Positions 25,012 through 34,639 are shown, numbered from the stretch's first letter. The stretch: 64,000 nt of DNA from Lewinella sp. LCG006 (GCF_040784935.1 NZ_CP160680.1:3690501-3754500), one strand, 5' to 3'. A program made the numbers and translations. The notes: generated from the sequence alone by a model not told the origin.

Positions 25012-28000
25012 ATGCGCAAACTACACTATCCATTTTTCTCTCTTCTCAGCATCCTTTGCCTATTGGCGACCCAGTCGCTAGTGGCTCAAACCTCTCAAGT
25101 GATTTTTGGTAAAAACAGGGTGCAACATCACCGTGATTTTGACGAGTGGATGAAGTATGAAAGCGATAACTTTATTACCTATTGGTACGGGGAAGCACGC
25201 AACATTGGCCAGTCGGTCGTTCAGATGGCGGAATACGATTTTGCCTATATTCAAAGTATTCTGGAACACCGGATGAACGAAAAAATCCAGATCATCACTT
25301 ATGTTGATCTTACGGATTTGAAACAGAGCAATATTGGCAATGACGAAGCTTTTACCAATGTAGCCGGTCAAACAAAAATCGCAGGGAATAAAATTTTCGT
25401 TTACTTCAATGGTGATCACAATGATCTACGGCGGCAAATCAGGGAAGGCATTGCCTCTGTTTACCTGGAAGCCATGCTCTTTGGTGCAAATTTGCAGGAA
25501 ATCGTACAAAATGCCGTATTGCTGAATTTGCCGGATTGGTTTAAAGAAGGTTTGGTGGCTTATATTGGAGAAGAGTGGAACACGCAGCAGGATGATCAGC
25601 TCAGGCAATTGCTGGCTTCAGGAGAGTACGCTGGCTTTGAAGCCATGGCCGCTGATTATCCCAAGTTGGTAGGGCATGCTTTTTGGTATTACATTGCTGA
25701 ATTGTACGGCAAACCGACCGTCTCCAACTTACTGTACCTCACCCGAATCAACCGTAGTGTAGAAAGTGGCTTCCTTTATGTGCTCGGAACGCCCTACCAG
25801 ATAACGCTCAATGATTGGCAGATTTATTTCAATAAGCGCTATGCCATTGATAGCCAAAATAGAATTCCCCCGGAAGGGCAGGAGGTAACCATAAAAAATA
25901 AAAAAGAACTCCCCTTAAGTCAATTGAAAATTAGTCCGGATGGGCAACGACTGGTTTACGTAATCAATGAGATTGGCCGTTACAAAGTCTTCATGCAGGA
26001 CTTGCAGACGGGCGAGCGGGAGATGGTTTTTAAGAGCGGTTTCCGCAATGCGATCCAGGCTACGGATTATAATTACCCCTTGTTGGCCTGGAATCCAAGC
26101 GGACAGGAACTTGCTATCCTGTATGAAAATCGCGACCGCCCCCGCTTGTTGCGTTATAATTTGCTCGAAAAGAAAGAAATAACCGAGGAGCTGAGTACCG
26201 AATACCAGCGAGTGTACAGCCTGGAATACGTTAATCCTTCCACCATGGTATTGTCGGGTACTGTCAGAGGATTTTCAGATATCTTCCTCTACTATCCAGC
26301 TACCCGTCAATCACAGCGAATTACGACTGATTTTTGGGATGATCTAGATGCTGTGCCCGTAAAAGTAAGAGATCGCACCGGAATCTTGTTTGCCTCCAAT
26401 CGTACGACAACCTCGTTGGAAGCACGCGGCCTGGATACCATTTTGCCCATTACCACATTTGACCTCTATTATTATGATCTAACCAATCGTCCAGGGGAGC
26501 TGGTACGCGTAACGGATACTCCACTGGCGAATGAAAGACAACCCATCGGGATAGATACCACGTATTTTGCTTACCTATCAGACCGGAGTGGGTATTACAA
26601 CCGAGAAGTAGGCTTTCTGGAAGATTATATTGATCATTACGAACAGCGCATCGAGTTGGAAGATGGTACGGAAATTGTTTTACACGCCGACTCCAGCTTG
26701 ACCATGCTGGATACTACGCTGATTGATACCATCGTCGTCTACCCCATTATAAAGGAACGTGCCGTGGTATCGGCATCGACGAATTATGATAAAAATCTCT
26801 TCTTTCAGAATGTGGCATTACGCACGGGAAGGGTATTGGAATACTTTCCACGGCCAGGTGCTGAACCCGGACAGATATTATTGCGGGAATTAGATGCAGC
26901 TACCTCTCCTAGTGTCAATACGACGATTTTCCAAAATGCTAGGAAAATCACCCTAGGTGAGCAGACTCCATCCCAGGCCGAGCTAGTGAAAGTTGATACA
27001 CAATTGGTAGAGGAGCCTCCCAAGGTAGAAGAGGAACCGACCATTGAAACATTGCCACCACCAGAAGAATTCACCCCCGAATTGCCACCGCCACCAGCAG
27101 CCGTTGACAGTACCGAAATAATCGATATTGACAATTACCTGTTCCAAAGCGAGTTTTCTGAACAAGAATCTTTTGCCGAGCCTAAGCCCGCAGCGACCGA
27201 AAAAGAACCTGCTACTCCTGCTTCTACCCAGGATGATCTCAATAATTTTGGGACCAGGCCGAAGAGGGTCGCAACGGTCAGGGATAAAACCAATACTGAG
27301 GTTTACCGCTTCCGGCCTGGACGGATTACTCCCTACAGGACAACCTTCCGGACGGATTTTGTGACTTTCAACATGGATAATGGTTTGTTGTTTGAAGGCT
27401 TAGACAGCTATGCCGCAAATCCTAATGGTTTTAATACACAGCCACTGAGCCTATTGTTGAAAGCCAATTTTAAAGACCTTTTTGAGGATTACGTCGTGGA
27501 GGGAGGTATGCGTTTGCCTACCAGCTTTAATGGGACAGAATACTTCCTGACGATGCAGAGTCGTAAGCGCCGTTTAGATCATTACTACGCAGTGTATCGC
27601 AGAAACCAGCGATTTTCTGAAGAAGGTGCATCTTTTGTGCCATGGCGACGGGAAAACAATGTGGTATTGGGTCAGTATGGTGTTCGTTATCCGCTGGATA
27701 TTTTCCAGAGCTTGCGCGCAACAAGCACCATCCGAAGGGATCGGGTTCAATACCTGGCTACGGATCAGACCGCATTAGAAGATGCACCAGCACCAGAGCG
27801 CACCCAACGTATTGGTCTACGACTGGAGTACGTATTTGATAATACGGTAGATCTCGCTTTGAACCTTCGGCAGGGAACACGGATGAAATTTTACACGGAA
27901 TATTTTAAATCATTCAGTGCTAGCATCGATCCTAAGTTCGAATTTGATATTGCTAAAGGATTTATGGGGGTAGCGGGAATTGATGCTCGGCATTACCTGA

Positions 28001-28575
28001 AAATCGACAAGCGCTCAATATTGGCCTTCCGTTTGGCTGGAGCTGTCTCTTTCGGTCGGGATAAGATTCTTTATTACTTAGGAGGGACCGATAATTGGTT
28101 GTTGCCTTCGTTTAATAACAACATCCCCACACCATCTGATCCGGCAGGTTTTGTCACGCTGGCCAACAATCTGCGCGGTTTTGATATCAATATCCGTAAT
28201 GGCAATTCTTATATTCTTACCAATGCTGAACTAAGAATTCCCGTTTTTCGGTATTTCTCCGAGCGTATTGGATCGCCTTTCTTCCGCAACTTCCAGGCCG
28301 TAGCTTTCTTTGATGCGGGCACTGCTTGGAGTGGTCCTGATCCTTATAGTGATGAGAATCCGCTGAACACAACCACATTCCCGGAAAACCCTACCGTCTT
28401 TACGCCAGTCACTGCTCGGGTTGTTTACTTCCGTGACCCATTGGTGTTTAGTTATGGTGTAGGAGCAAGGATGCTTCTCTTTGGGTACCTTTTTCGTCTT
28501 GATTATGCTTGGGGCCTTGAAACTCGGTTGGTACAAGATCCTAAGTTGCACATTTCACTTGGGATGGATTTCTAG
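25012..28575 (+). CDS. PD40 propeller and Omp85-like outer-membrane protein
   Basis: A 1187-residue exported protein. The signal peptide is residues 1-26. Residues 30-285 resemble a peptidase-MA-like domain (ESDNFITYWYGE, LPDWFKEGLVAYIGEEW), but the HExxH site is replaced by RRQIREGIAS, so it is probably inactive. Residues 295-560 carry PD40/TolB-type repeats (KISPDGQRLVYV, FASNRTTT, AYLSDRSGYYN). A Pro/Glu-rich linker spans about 665-760. Residues 780-1187 form a BamA/Omp85-type barrel (LRGFDINIRNGNSYILTNAELRIPV, FFDAGTAW) ending in Phe. A near -7 box (TATTTTCG) is at 24991-24998. Role in outer-membrane assembly or sensing is inferred. Confidence 0.82.
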   Translation: MRKLHYPFFSLLSILCLLATQSLVAQTSQVIFGKNRVQHHRDFDEWMKYESDNFITYWYGEARNIGQSVVQMAEYDFAYIQSILEHRMNEKIQIITYVDLTDLKQSNIGNDEAFTNVAGQTKIAGNKIFVYFNGDHNDLRRQIREGIASVYLEAMLFGANLQEIVQNAVLLNLPDWFKEGLVAYIGEEWNTQQDDQLRQLLASGEYAGFEAMAADYPKLVGHAFWYYIAELYGKPTVSNLLYLTRINRSVESGFLYVLGTPYQITLNDWQIYFNKRYAIDSQNRIPPEGQEVTIKNKKELPLSQLKISPDGQRLVYVINEIGRYKVFMQDLQTGEREMVFKSGFRNAIQATDYNYPLLAWNPSGQELAILYENRDRPRLLRYNLLEKKEITEELSTEYQRVYSLEYVNPSTMVLSGTVRGFSDIFLYYPATRQSQRITTDFWDDLDAVPVKVRDRTGILFASNRTTTSLEARGLDTILPITTFDLYYYDLTNRPGELVRVTDTPLANERQPIGIDTTYFAYLSDRSGYYNREVGFLEDYIDHYEQRIELEDGTEIVLHADSSLTMLDTTLIDTIVVYPIIKERAVVSASTNYDKNLFFQNVALRTGRVLEYFPRPGAEPGQILLRELDAATSPSVNTTIFQNARKITLGEQTPSQAELVKVDTQLVEEPPKVEEEPTIETLPPPEEFTPELPPPPAAVDSTEIIDIDNYLFQSEFSEQESFAEPKPAATEKEPATPASTQDDLNNFGTRPKRVATVRDKTNTEVYRFRPGRITPYRTTFRTDFVTFNMDNGLLFEGLDSYAANPNGFNTQPLSLLLKANFKDLFEDYVVEGGMRLPTSFNGTEYFLTMQSRKRRLDHYYAVYRRNQRFSEEGASFVPWRRENNVVLGQYGVRYPLDIFQSLRATSTIRRDRVQYLATDQTALEDAPAPERTQRIGLRLEYVFDNTVDLALNLRQGTRMKFYTEYFKSFSASIDPKFEFDIAKGFMGVAGIDARHYLKIDKRSILAFRLAGAVSFGRDKILYYLGGTDNWLLPSFNNNIPTPSDPAGFVTLANNLRGFDINIRNGNSYILTNAELRIPVFRYFSERIGSPFFRNFQAVAFFDAGTAWSGPDPYSDENPLNTTTFPENPTVFTPVTARVVYFRDPLVFSYGVGARMLLFGYLFRLDYAWGLETRLVQDPKLHISLGMDF

Positions 28576-28599
28576 CCTTGTCAAGTAGTCACATTGTTT

Positions 28600-28646
28600 T
28601 ACCCCCTGGCCATGTAGTTTTAAACAACTATAATGGCCAGGGGGTA
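28600..28646. terminator. Strong hairpin after Omp85-like gene
   Basis: TACCCCCTGGCCAT (28600-28613) is exactly complementary to 28633-28646, with a further partial stem inside (GTAGTT/AACTA). It follows the stop at 28575. There is no T-tract. Confidence 0.65.
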
Positions 28647-28709
28647 ATCGCTTACTCATCAACTCCCAACACATACGCAGATAAGGTGGTGGAAAAGGAG
28701 AATTCCCAA

Positions 28710-28717
28710 TAGGTTTG
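28710..28717 (+). promoter_or_regulatory. Putative -7 promoter element (TAGGTTTG)
   Basis: Full TAnnTTTG match, 18 bases before the ATG of the 29-residue ORF at 28736. It lies after the hairpin that closes the previous gene, so it would give the small ORF its own transcript. No -33 box is evident. Confidence 0.45.
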
Positions 28718-28735
28718 TATCAAAACAGACCTGTC

Positions 28736-28825
28736 ATGAAAAACAGAAAACGCCTTGTCCTTCTTTTCCCTTTGTTGTTTGTGTTGCTAACCATCCACGC
28801 GATGTGCTTTTATTGGCTGGGATAG
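28736..28825 (+). CDS. Putative 29-residue small membrane protein
   Basis: A short ORF that begins MKNRKRL and continues with a hydrophobic helix (VLLFPLLFVLLTIHAM) to CFYWLG and TAG. The positive N-terminus followed by one membrane span is the usual plan of bacterial small membrane proteins. A full -7 box lies 18 bases upstream. It sits alone between the Omp85-like gene and the convergent S10 peptidase gene. No homologue is known to me. Confidence 0.45.
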   Translation: MKNRKRLVLLFPLLFVLLTIHAMCFYWLG

Positions 28826-28843
28826 CCTATGCTTGGCATCAAA

Positions 28844-30346
28844 TTACTCCGTACAGCTCCGGATAAAAGCGGCTACGTCTTCTTTGAATTTTATCAAGGA
28901 GGGCTCGTGGGTGTACATCATGTGCCCCGCTTCGTAATACTTCATAATGATATTGTCTTTGATCTCAGGCTTGAGTCCCAGGTGATCAATGGTGTGCTCC
29001 ACTCCGTAAAAGACGGTCGCTAGATCATAGTAGCCATTCAAGATGAGCACCTTCATGTTAGGGTCTTTTGTAAGCGTAGTTGCCATGTCCGGTGCGGTAT
29101 TTACTGCGGCATTGGCATTCCAGATAACGTTGCCCTCATGGCTCCAGTCCCACTTGAAGCCATCCCGTCGGCCAGCGGTAATGGTGTACATCAAGTCTTT
29201 GTTTACACCAAGCTCCCGGTGGAGGTAGTCGAGAAAAGTGGTGATGTAGGCGGGAGAAATAGCACTGCTTTGAGGATCATAATCTGCAAACTGACTGAGT
29301 AAGTCTTCATTGGTGCCTTTGTAGCGCGAGTCTAATCTACCAACCGTCATCCCTTCTTCACGGAGTAATTCCTGAAAATATTCTCCGGCTTTCACCCGCA
29401 GGTCGGCACGTAGCCAAAATGCTGCACTCAGACCGGAGTACATGGCTAGACCTTGTGCAACCTCCTGCTTTCGTTCGGCACTGATTTGATCCCCCAAGAA
29501 AAGGGCTGGGACATATTCTTCTACCGTAAATTTGCGTACATCTTCGAGGAATAGCTCGAGGTTGTCATGCCGGGTCTGGTTTTTTTTGTGGTACCAGGCG
29601 GTAGCTGCGTAGGTGGGAAAATGTGCAACGTAGGGCATATCATCATTGGGCGGAAATAAAAGGGTGCGTAGGTCAAAAACGGCAGAAACCATGATAACGC
29701 CGTTCATCGCAATGCCTTGCGAAAGCAAACGCTTCATCACGCCAGCATTTCGGAAGGTACCATAACTCTCTCCGAGGAGAAATTTCGGGGAATTGAGCCG
29801 ATCGTTATTAATCAAATATTGCGTAATGAAAAGACTGATACTGCGAATGTCCTGATCAACGCCCCAGAAGTCTTTGAATTCAGCCTTGCCAGTAGGAACA
29901 CTCAGGCCGGTACCAACGGGGTCAATCATCACTAAGTCCGCGATGTCCAGAATAGAGTACTCATTGTTCACGAGTGGATAGGGTGCGGCCGAGGTGAAGT
30001 CTGGGTCATTAACGACAATGCGCTTTGGCCCCAAAACGCCCATGTGTAGCCAAAAAGAGGAGGAACCCGGCCCACCATTGTAAGCGAAGACGATAGGCCG
30101 ATCTGCCGTAGCATTGTTTTTGGTGTAGCTGGTGAAGCCAAAGAGGGCAATTACCTCATTGTTTTCATCCCGCAGTTGCATGGTGCCCGCCTTTGCCGTT
30201 AGTGGGATGGTTTTACCGTTGATGGTAACTTGTTGTGCTGTGGTGCTTACCTCGGCAGGAAGAACAATAGGGGCTGCTTTGTCTTCTTGTGCACGAAGCA
30301 GAAGACAAAAGCAGATACTGAAAAGAATAAGGATAGGTTTTTTCAT
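28844..30346 (-). CDS. S10-family serine carboxypeptidase-like protein
   Basis: A 500-residue exported protein (signal 1-20, ending LRAQ). It is an alpha/beta hydrolase of peptidase family S10: oxyanion segment NGGPGSSS (90-97), nucleophile Ser194 in GESYG, then Asp in LNGYYDLAT and His in EAGHMMYTHEP near the C-terminus. It is expected to release C-terminal residues from peptides in the periplasm. It is transcribed alone, convergent with the small ORF at 28736. Confidence 0.92.
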   Translation of the reverse strand: MKKPILILFSICFCLLLRAQEDKAAPIVLPAEVSTTAQQVTINGKTIPLTAKAGTMQLRDENNEVIALFGFTSYTKNNATADRPIVFAYNGGPGSSSFWLHMGVLGPKRIVVNDPDFTSAAPYPLVNNEYSILDIADLVMIDPVGTGLSVPTGKAEFKDFWGVDQDIRSISLFITQYLINNDRLNSPKFLLGESYGTFRNAGVMKRLLSQGIAMNGVIMVSAVFDLRTLLFPPNDDMPYVAHFPTYAATAWYHKKNQTRHDNLELFLEDVRKFTVEEYVPALFLGDQISAERKQEVAQGLAMYSGLSAAFWLRADLRVKAGEYFQELLREEGMTVGRLDSRYKGTNEDLLSQFADYDPQSSAISPAYITTFLDYLHRELGVNKDLMYTITAGRRDGFKWDWSHEGNVIWNANAAVNTAPDMATTLTKDPNMKVLILNGYYDLATVFYGVEHTIDHLGLKPEIKDNIIMKYYEAGHMMYTHEPSLIKFKEDVAAFIRSCTE

Positions 30347-30416
30347 GACTAGTCGATTAGAAAGTGAACAGTAAAAGTAATCAGCTAATTTACCATCCTT
30401 CTTTCTAAAGAACTAA

Positions 30417-31478
30417 TTACACCATCCCTTCCTCCATCTTAGTTGCGTTTTCAGCCATTTGGAGTGCCTCGATAACCGGGCCAATCTGGCCTTCTACGAT
30501 CTGATCGAGGTTGTAAAGGGTAAGTCCAATACGGTGATCCGTTACTCGGTTTTGAGGGTAGTTGTAGGTTCTGATTTTATCAGAACGGTCGCCCGTACCT
30601 ACGAGGCTCTTGCGCTTGGAGGCCAGCTTGTTTTCGTGTTCTTCCCGCTTTTGCTCCTGAATACGGCGGAGCAACTGGGTCATGGCAATCTCTTTATTTT
30701 TGTGCTGAGAACGCCCGTCCTGGCTTTCAGATACCGTACCTGTAGGTAAGTGAGTAATCCGAATGGCGGATTCGGTCTTGTTGACGTGCTGACCACCCGC
30801 ACCACTGGCCCGGAAAGTGTCGATTTTAAGATCTGACTTTTTGATGTCTACATCCTCCATCTCCAGTTTAGGCATTACCACCACCGTGGCTGCTGAGGTG
30901 TGTACCCGGCCTTGTGACTCCGTTTTCGGCACCCGTTGTACACGGTGTGCACCAGATTCAAACTTGAGTCGCCCGAATACGTCTTCTCCACTTACCTCTA
31001 CCACCACTTTGTTGTAACCGCCAGCGCTTCCTTCGTTTTCGTAGAGCAATTCGTATTTCCAACCCATCTCATCGAAATAACGAGAGTACATTCTCAGGAG
31101 GTCTCCCGCAAAAATACTGGCTTCATCACCACCGGTACCGGAGCGGATCTCAAAAATAACATCACGTTCATCCTCGGGGTCACGGGGGATCAACATGACT
31201 TTGATGGCTTCTTCCAGGGTTTCTTTTTCAGGCTTGAGCTCCTCCAGCTCCATCTCTGCCATGTCTTTCATCTCCGGATCGCGGAGCATTTCTTTGGCCG
31301 TCGCGATATTGCCGAGCAATTCCTGGTATTGGTGGTAAGCATCTACAACGGGTTGTAGCTTCTTGTACTCTTTGTTGACTTTCTGAAAACGATCCATGTC
31401 ACCGATGACCGAAGGGTCGGACAACTGTTCTTCCAAATTGCGGAAACGATCGTAGATGGCAGCTAATTTATCTAGCAT
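30417..31478 (-). CDS. prfA: Peptide chain release factor 1
   Basis: A 353-residue class I release factor. The GGQ peptidyl-hydrolysis motif is at 228-230 ([12 protein letters not shown]), and the anticodon-like tripeptide P184-K-T186 ([10 protein letters not shown]) is of the RF1 PxT type, so it reads UAA and UAG. I use the ATG at 31478; the longer frame adds 34 non-homologous residues. A -7/-33 pair at 31618-31648 suggests a leader of about 130 bases. Confidence 0.97.
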   Translation of the reverse strand: MLDKLAAIYDRFRNLEEQLSDPSVIGDMDRFQKVNKEYKKLQPVVDAYHQYQELLGNIATAKEMLRDPEMKDMAEMELEELKPEKETLEEAIKVMLIPRDPEDERDVIFEIRSGTGGDEASIFAGDLLRMYSRYFDEMGWKYELLYENEGSAGGYNKVVVEVSGEDVFGRLKFESGAHRVQRVPKTESQGRVHTSAATVVVMPKLEMEDVDIKKSDLKIDTFRASGAGGQHVNKTESAIRITHLPTGTVSESQDGRSQHKNKEIAMTQLLRRIQEQKREEHENKLASKRKSLVGTGDRSDKIRTYNYPQNRVTDHRIGLTLYNLDQIVEGQIGPVIEALQMAENATKMEEGMV

Positions 31479-31617
31479 AATGTTGAATTGGAGGGGTAAA
31501 GTAAAGCTGTGATTCAATAAAGAGATAGGGTAGCCGTGAGCTACAAGATAGGATGGCTGTAAAACAGCTAATAGAACCAAATGGCCGGAAACATCATACT
31601 TTACTTTTTTGCGACCG

Positions 31618-31648
31618 CAAAGGTACGGAAAACTTTAGATAGCATCAA
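31618..31648 (-). promoter_or_regulatory. Promoter for prfA (-7 TACCTTTG, -33 TTG)
   Basis: On the minus strand TACCTTTG occupies 31625-31618 and a TTG lies at 31648-31646, 20 bases upstream, within the usual 17-23 range. It reads toward prfA. Confidence 0.55.
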
Positions 31649-31675
31649 TAAGAAACAAGCGCAATTAGTTCCTCC

Positions 31676-32521
31676 TTACGCCACAATCGATTCACAAATA
31701 AAGTCGGGAATAATCCCGGTAGAGCGCACCCGAATATCTACTTCTTTTTCACTGGTATTGCCCGAAAGGACGAGCATGGTCATCACCCCAAATTTGTTGC
31801 CACCCAGAATGTCAGTGTGGAGGGTATCACCGACCATTAGGATTTCACTTTTATCAATGACTCCGTTTTGGCTGATGGTTTCGTAGGCGTAATTAAACAT
31901 TTGGGTATCCGGTTTGCCAAAATGGATAAACTTTCGGTTGAGGATGCTTTCTACCAGTTTGGCGATCCCACCAGTGGCAATAGACACGTCGTTTTTTGCT
32001 ACGGGGTAGAGCTTATCGCCGTTGGCAACGATGGCGGGGATGTTTTGTTTACGCAGTAGATTGACGGTTTTGTTGATGTCGTGGTTCCAATCGAAGCCTT
32101 CGTCGTCGAGGAACACCATTGCGCTTACATCATCGCAGTCGTTAAGGTCGAGGGCACTTACCGGTACGGCCCGTAAATCGGCATCTAAAATATAGTGGGC
32201 AGAGTTGGCGGTACCCAAGTAAGCTACGCGGCCGCTGCGTACTTTTTGAGACAAAAACATCTTGGCCATCATGCCCGAGGTGACCACCTCTTCGGGCAGT
32301 ATGCCGGGCAGGCCTTGTAGCGCAAAGCGCTCTGCTTGTTGCTCCGGACTGCGGGAGGCATCATTGGTGAGAATCCGGATGATCTTTCCTCGCCGACGTA
32401 ATTCATTGATGTTGGCTTCTACACCGGGAATAAGGCCCCGGTGGTTTTTGACAACGCCGTAAGAATCTAAAAAAATAGCTTTGAAGCCGTCTGCTATGTC
32501 TAAAAAGGAAGCTTTGTCCAT
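31676..32521 (-). CDS. HAD-IIA (NagD-like) family protein, altered motif I
   Basis: A 281-residue HAD-superfamily protein of the IIA type. Motif I reads FLDSYGVV: the nucleophile Asp19 is kept, but the second Asp, the usual general acid, is Tyr21. Motif II is ILTNDASRSP, the Lys region is HFGKPDTQMF, and the acidic motif is MVGDTLHTDILG. I recall a HAD-IIA subgroup with an aromatic residue at this place, so it may be a known variant with changed chemistry. It starts 10 bases after the kinase-like gene at 32532, so the two are probably one operon. Confidence 0.85.
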   Translation of the reverse strand: MDKASFLDIADGFKAIFLDSYGVVKNHRGLIPGVEANINELRRRGKIIRILTNDASRSPEQQAERFALQGLPGILPEEVVTSGMMAKMFLSQKVRSGRVAYLGTANSAHYILDADLRAVPVSALDLNDCDDVSAMVFLDDEGFDWNHDINKTVNLLRKQNIPAIVANGDKLYPVAKNDVSIATGGIAKLVESILNRKFIHFGKPDTQMFNYAYETISQNGVIDKSEILMVGDTLHTDILGGNKFGVMTMLVLSGNTSEKEVDIRVRSTGIIPDFICESIVA

Positions 32522-32531
32522 GTCTGAGTAT

Positions 32532-33551
32532 TTAAAGATTCAGGGCCCGTAAAATTTTATCGGCGGAAAATACTTGTTCGATATTTGGTAGATGCTGTTC
32601 CAAAGCTTCACGCTGAAGCTGGGTAGCGATAGATTTCCGAAAGAAGTAATTGCCTTCGCGTATCACGTAATTCAAAATAAAAAAGCGATAAGCTTCCTGT
32701 AAAAATAGTATTTCTGGTTGGGTGAGCGGGTAGACTTTGTGGTAGTGCTGTAAAAACAGCAGAAATCGATCCTCCATCAGGGTGTCTACATTATAAGTAA
32801 AGACCGTTCGGTCGCCGACGTTGGAGACAATTCTGCTGATGAAGTAAAAATCAACAATGCGCGAACTCATCCGAAACCAGTCGTAATCCCAGCGGGAATA
32901 AAACTTGCCATTGGCTGAAACCGAAAAATTGCCAATGTTCCAATCCACAAAAACGGGGATCTTCTCAAAACCGTGGACGTTGATTTTGTAAGTATTGTTG
33001 AGGAATAGATCACACTGTTGCTTGATATCATCAGCGTAAAGTGGAAACTCGCTATCCACCACCTGTAACAGCTGGTTGATGTCGGTGGTCATGTTTTTAG
33101 AGGTAATGGGGAGGGTATGCCGGATCAGGCTGCAGCCTTTGTGAAACTCCGCAAACTCTTTTCCCAGCAGTGCGATGTCGCTGTCTTCTAAACGACGAGG
33201 CAAGCTTTTTTTGATTTTGATCGGACGGAAAAAAACCACCCAAGCATCAATAATATCATTTTGGAAACGATGAAAAAACAGTTGGTTGCCTTTCATCAAT
33301 GCGCGCGAAAGAAAATTCTCGTAGCGCACGGGCAAGTTGTTAGAAAGCGCATTAATAATGGTGTGATCTTCTACAAAATGCTCGTACTTTCCGAAATAGG
33401 AGAGTTTCGCGATGATGTTGTTGCCATCTTCTAATCGTATTTTGTAAACGTGGTTGGTTGATACCATGGCACTGATATCGGTAATGCGCTTGATCGGACG
33501 GGTGCTATCGTAGGCCATCCAGGCATAGCGAATGATGGTGAGGAAATCCAT
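32532..33551 (-). CDS. Aminoglycoside phosphotransferase/choline kinase-like protein
   Basis: A 339-residue protein with a kinase-like fold. Residues near 35-50 (NHVYKIRLEDGNNIIAKLS) look like the ATP-binding hairpin with its lysine. FVDWNIGNFSV carries the catalytic Asp and Asn, and WDYDWFRM supplies the metal-binding acidic residue. His of the usual HxD motif is replaced (VDWN). The substrate may be a sugar, amino alcohol or homoserine-type molecule. It lies 10 bases before the HAD protein, so a paired kinase/phosphatase role is possible. Confidence 0.75.
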   Translation of the reverse strand: MDFLTIIRYAWMAYDSTRPIKRITDISAMVSTNHVYKIRLEDGNNIIAKLSYFGKYEHFVEDHTIINALSNNLPVRYENFLSRALMKGNQLFFHRFQNDIIDAWVVFFRPIKIKKSLPRRLEDSDIALLGKEFAEFHKGCSLIRHTLPITSKNMTTDINQLLQVVDSEFPLYADDIKQQCDLFLNNTYKINVHGFEKIPVFVDWNIGNFSVSANGKFYSRWDYDWFRMSSRIVDFYFISRIVSNVGDRTVFTYNVDTLMEDRFLLFLQHYHKVYPLTQPEILFLQEAYRFFILNYVIREGNYFFRKSIATQLQREALEQHLPNIEQVFSADKILRALNL

Positions 33552-33647
33552 AAATTGTGGTAAGGGCTAATTTTTGCGGAAGATAGCAAGAACAACGCTA
33601 ATAACAATTTCTACCGTCGGACGTTTACCGATAAAACATTCTCAATT

Positions 33648-34073
33648 ATGAAGTATCTATTAAGCACTTTGCTACTTTTTACCAGCTTAGTATTTGCCTA
33701 TGCACAATCTCCGATAGGCGTTTGGAAGACGATTGATGATAATTCTGGGAAAGCCAGATCTAAAGTGGAAATCTACGAGCGTAATGGTAAGTTGTACGGT
33801 AAAGTCATTGACTTGCTCCTCAAGCCAGACGATACCCTTTGCGAGGCTTGTGAGGGTGATAAAAAGAATAAACCCATCGTAGGTATGGTCATTGTTGAAA
33901 ATTTGGAGGCTTATCGCGACTACTGGAAAAATGGAACCATTCTAGACCCCGAGTCGGGTAGCACTTACGGTTGTAGTATCTGGTTTGAAGAAGGGAAAAC
34001 CGACGAGCTACAGGTGCGGGGTAAACATTGGACAGGGCTTTACCGCACACAAGTGTGGTATCGGGTAGAATAA
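33648..34073 (+). CDS. DUF2147 family exported protein
   Basis: A 141-residue secreted protein (signal 1-19, ending AYAQ). The mature part matches the DUF2147 plan: SPIGVWKTIDDNSGKARSKVEIYE, GKLYGKV, two Cys near CEACEGD, GMVIVENL, WKNGTILDPESGSTYGCSIW, and RGKHWTGLYRTQVWYR. The family is a small periplasmic beta-barrel of unknown role. It diverges from the kinase-like gene. Confidence 0.88.
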   Translation: MKYLLSTLLLFTSLVFAYAQSPIGVWKTIDDNSGKARSKVEIYERNGKLYGKVIDLLLKPDDTLCEACEGDKKNKPIVGMVIVENLEAYRDYWKNGTILDPESGSTYGCSIWFEEGKTDELQVRGKHWTGLYRTQVWYRVE

Positions 34074-34198
34074 ACGACCGTTACCAGCAAAGCAATATTC
34101 ATTGCTACTAACCCACCCATTAACAAAAAAATATCTACCTAACAAACAATAAGGCCTACCTTTTCCTAGTTTTAGTATAAATTTTTTCAACGCCATAA

Positions 34199-34444
34199 AT
34201 GCCTTTCATGAAGCAAAATTTTACACCTGAAGATTTAGTGGCTTATCTGTATGCAGAAACCAGCATAGCCCAACGATTGACCATCCAGGATGCGCTGCGT
34301 CGTGACCCGGTACTGGCCCAAGAACTAGAACAACTACGCATGAGCAAACGTCAGTTTCCTAAAGTGAAATTTACCGCGCCTAAACGTAGCCTCCAGAGCA
34401 TCTTGAACTACAGTCGTTCTACGGCACTGGAAGGACAGATATAA
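34199..34444 (+). CDS. Small conserved hypothetical protein
   Basis: An 81-residue soluble protein (a second in-frame ATG is at 34208). FTPEDLVAYLYAETSIAQRLTIQDALRRDPVLAQELEQL has the look of the N-terminal anti-sigma-like segment seen in many Bacteroidota proteins (EDL..YLYGE...E...I...L..D..L..EL), and the tail KRSLQSILNYSRS resembles short Bacteroidota proteins. No zinc-finger cysteines or membrane helix are present. A terminator-like hairpin follows. Confidence 0.65.
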   Translation: MPFMKQNFTPEDLVAYLYAETSIAQRLTIQDALRRDPVLAQELEQLRMSKRQFPKVKFTAPKRSLQSILNYSRSTALEGQI

Positions 34445-34484
34445 GTACCATCCAATTGTTTAATGCTTGTAACGAAGCTTAGAT

Positions 34485-34526
34485 ATCCCGAGTCTTGCTC
34501 AGCGCGAGGTTCGGGATTCTTGTTTT
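34485..34526 (+). terminator. Terminator after small hypothetical gene
   Basis: ATCCCGA (34485-34491) pairs with TCGGGAT (34511-34517), followed by TCTTGTTTT. It lies 40 bases after the stop at 34444. Confidence 0.55.
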
Positions 34527-34540
34527 ATATCAACAGCTAC

Positions 34541-34577
34541 AAAAAAAGAAGAGGAGTAATGAACTTTTCATTACTCC
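34541..34577 (-). terminator. Rho-independent terminator for the amylase gene
   Basis: GGAGTAATGAA (34553-34563) is exactly complementary to 34567-34577, with a three-base loop. On the minus strand it is followed by a TCTTCTTTTTTT tract. It lies 63 bases after the amylase stop at 34640. Confidence 0.75.
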
Positions 34578-34639
34578 CCCGTCCTATCCTATTAAAACCG
34601 ATGGTCCCGGAAGTTTGGTAATTGTGTGTAGTGTATGTA

